Positions 62,601 through 64,000 of a stretch of 64,000 nucleotides of DNA are shown here, piece after piece. The position numbers and the translations under genes are program-made. Below the pieces are notes generated by a model. That model was not told the DNA's origin. It searched no databases and worked only from the letters and a program-made list of their open reading frames with translations. Location: positions 182,053,085 through 182,117,084 of the forward strand of contig CM037880.1 of NCBI GenBank assembly GCA_021292165.1, read 5' to 3'. Position 1 is the stretch's first letter. Every line of letters starts with the position of its first letter. Source of the stretch: Shinisaurus crocodilurus (taxonomy: Eukaryota; Chordata; Lepidosauria; Squamata; Shinisauridae).

Positions 62601-63227
62601 TGTCCCTAAATATATGAAATCTTTTAGTGCATCATTTCGAGTTAGTATCTTATGGGATACTAGTTGTAATCTGGGTTTTTAGTTGAACAAATTTGCTAGT
62701 GTATGTGTGTGCAGGTTTGTGTCTTTGTCTATGTAAGAAAGAAAGTGTATTCCCCCCTTCTCAAATTCTCACTCACATTATTAGCAAGTCTCTGACTGTT
62801 GCAAGCTTGCCCTTAGCAGAAAGAAGACCTACTTTTGAAAAGAATGAAATAAATCTCGCCTTGATAGATATGGGGAAACTTGCAGTCTGGCTTCATTCTT
62901 CAAATGCATTGATAACAGTGACTCAGAAACATTCACTATAGCTGTCAGTCAGTCCCCTTTCACATGCATCATCTCAAAGCTTCCTGCGCAGCTTGAGAAG
63001 AATACTTTCCATGCTCACTTCTCAGGTGGAAATGTCTCTCTTCAAAACCATGCCCTATATAAGAGTACAAAGGGTGCGGGGGGAGGTTGAAAGCTGTTGT
63101 AAACAGTTTTTCCCCTTTAGAATGCCTCTTTGTATTCTAGTATAGTATGAGAAGTTTCTGAAATAACCATGATTAGGATTTCACAATTTGTACTCCTGTG
63201 GAGATGGCGGCATTTCAACAAGAGCTA
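62601..63227. other. No recognised feature
   Basis: No repeat or exon recognised. Confidence 0.35.
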
Positions 63228-63232
63228 GATGC

Positions 63233-63529
63233 TGTGATGCATGTGTAGTACCTATAGCTTTAAGAGAGCCTGCCAGGTTTAGCTTCTCTTTCTTTTGTGA
63301 GGACCTGGGCAGGGCCTCTTCGGCTCTTTCTCTTAGTTGAGGCCTTAGAGCTAAGGCAGTATGGTGTGTGGCTCCTCAGAGGTTAGTCTTCTGACATGCA
63401 TTGTAATAATAAAGAACCCTGTTGTGAAGGTACCTGGATCTCTTGTGTGTTGTCTGCAGCACCTAGGAGCAGACTGCAAGCTGAGCAAGTAAGCTCACCC
63501 CTGCATTAACTAACTCCAGGGCCATTACA
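63233..63529 (+). mobile_element. Solo LTR, 297 bp, with 5-bp TSD
   Basis: TGTGATGCATGTGTAG...CAGGGCCATTACA flanked by GATGC (63228-63232, 63530-63534). AATAAA at 63408-63413 with downstream GT-rich sequence ('cttgtgtgttgtctgcag'). No internal retroviral or Gypsy sequence is next to it, so it is a recombined solo LTR. Ty3/Gypsy or endogenous retrovirus cannot be told apart from this. Confidence 0.8.
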
Positions 63530-63534
63530 GATGC

Positions 63535-63934
63535 AGTAGGGAAGTCTAATTCAAAGGTACTGAAAATCCTGGCCTGACTCCAAAGTTCTAGCTCTCCGTG
63601 CCAATATTTCATTCACACACACCATTTGTACCAAAACTTCCTATCGGTTGAGAGAAATCAAATGGGAAAGTTTGATACAAATAATTCTTTCTTTTAAACA
63701 GGTCAATTGACTTATTGCAAATGGTGCGCATGAAAGTGTTTCTGGACAACAACAGCTGGAAAAGATGGAAGACAAGCATTGTTGTCATTGGTCAGATAAG
63801 AGCCTAAACGGTACCAGAAGTTTGGAAGCTAGAAGGAGAGGGAAGGAGATTTGCCCTGAAATGGAACAAATGTTCCCAGCTGACAACTAGTTAAAGAAGG
63901 AAGGAGGAGAAGGGTTGGAGAGAAGGAGAGGAAG
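63535..63934. other. No recognised feature
   Basis: No repeat or exon recognised; purine-rich near 63890-63935. Confidence 0.35.
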
Positions 63935-64000
63935 GAACATAGGAGGCCACCTTACACTGAATCTGATGGTTGGTCCATCTACTCCTGCACTGTTACTGGC
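63935..64000 (-). mobile_element. tRNA(Ala)-like SINE, cut by window end
   Basis: 'ggaacataggaggccaccttacactgaatctgatggttggtccatctac' is the reverse complement of the body/tail of the family at 28751-28960. Continues past 64000. Confidence 0.75.

Noticed and set aside
1..64000. Host protein-coding exons
   Set aside because: No stretch showed a conserved protein motif outside transposable elements. Short exons cannot be excluded without homology search or RNA data.

Overview
This window is vertebrate nuclear DNA from a squamate reptile (lizard or snake) and is probably intergenic or deep-intronic. I found no host protein-coding exon, functional tRNA or functional rRNA gene. Long ORFs are rare, and nearly all lie inside transposable elements or low-complexity DNA. 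The squamate call is an inference from the repeats. They include tRNA-derived SINEs of the Sauria type with an AAATA-like tail, and an alanine-tRNA-like SINE. There is also a 5S-rRNA-derived SINE with a CR1-like tail. Active-looking L1, CR1, L2-like and RTE-like LINEs coexist, and there are very many short hAT-type elements with 8-bp target site duplications (TSDs).

Layout. 0-14 kb: CR1 3' end, foldback hAT elements, L2-clade LINE 3' ends on the minus strand (one with a 146-codon reading frame at 12.8-13.3 kb), the 5S SINE at 9.3 kb and a hammerhead-like motif at 11.2 kb. 14-24 kb: 5'-truncated L1 copies, an RTE-like LINE 3' half encoding a C-terminal C2H2 finger, a long decayed CR1 on the minus strand, and a hAT element nested in a second CR1. 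24-35 kb: nested hAT/L2 structures, two copies of a GACTC/GAGTC-rich hAT family, and several Sauria SINEs. 35-50 kb: paired MITE families, SINEs, an L1 tail and a MITE-in-MITE nest. 50-57 kb: the third and most complete GAGTC element, which keeps a hAT transposase C-terminal (dimerisation) relic, then a fourth chimeric copy fused to about 700 bp of extreme GC and CpG density. 57-64 kb: a short L1 with clean TSDs, more MITEs, two solo LTRs with 5-bp TSDs, and a SINE cut by the window end.

The best candidate for something little described is the GAGTC family. Three copies have perfect 8-bp TSDs, CAGGGATG...CATCCCTG-type ends, dense GAGTC/GACTC arrays at both ends and an internal 92-bp tandem repeat. 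One copy carries a transposase relic, and the other two are internal deletion derivatives of the same layout. The arrays look like subterminal transposase-binding sites, although that is an inference. A second general result is that TSDs fall into two classes. The foldback families use nnnTAnnn targets and the GAGTC family leans towards nTnnnnAn. This fits at least two different hAT transposases having acted on this locus.

All family names were assigned by eye from remembered consensus features. No database search was possible. Boundaries are exact where a TSD is quoted and approximate elsewhere.
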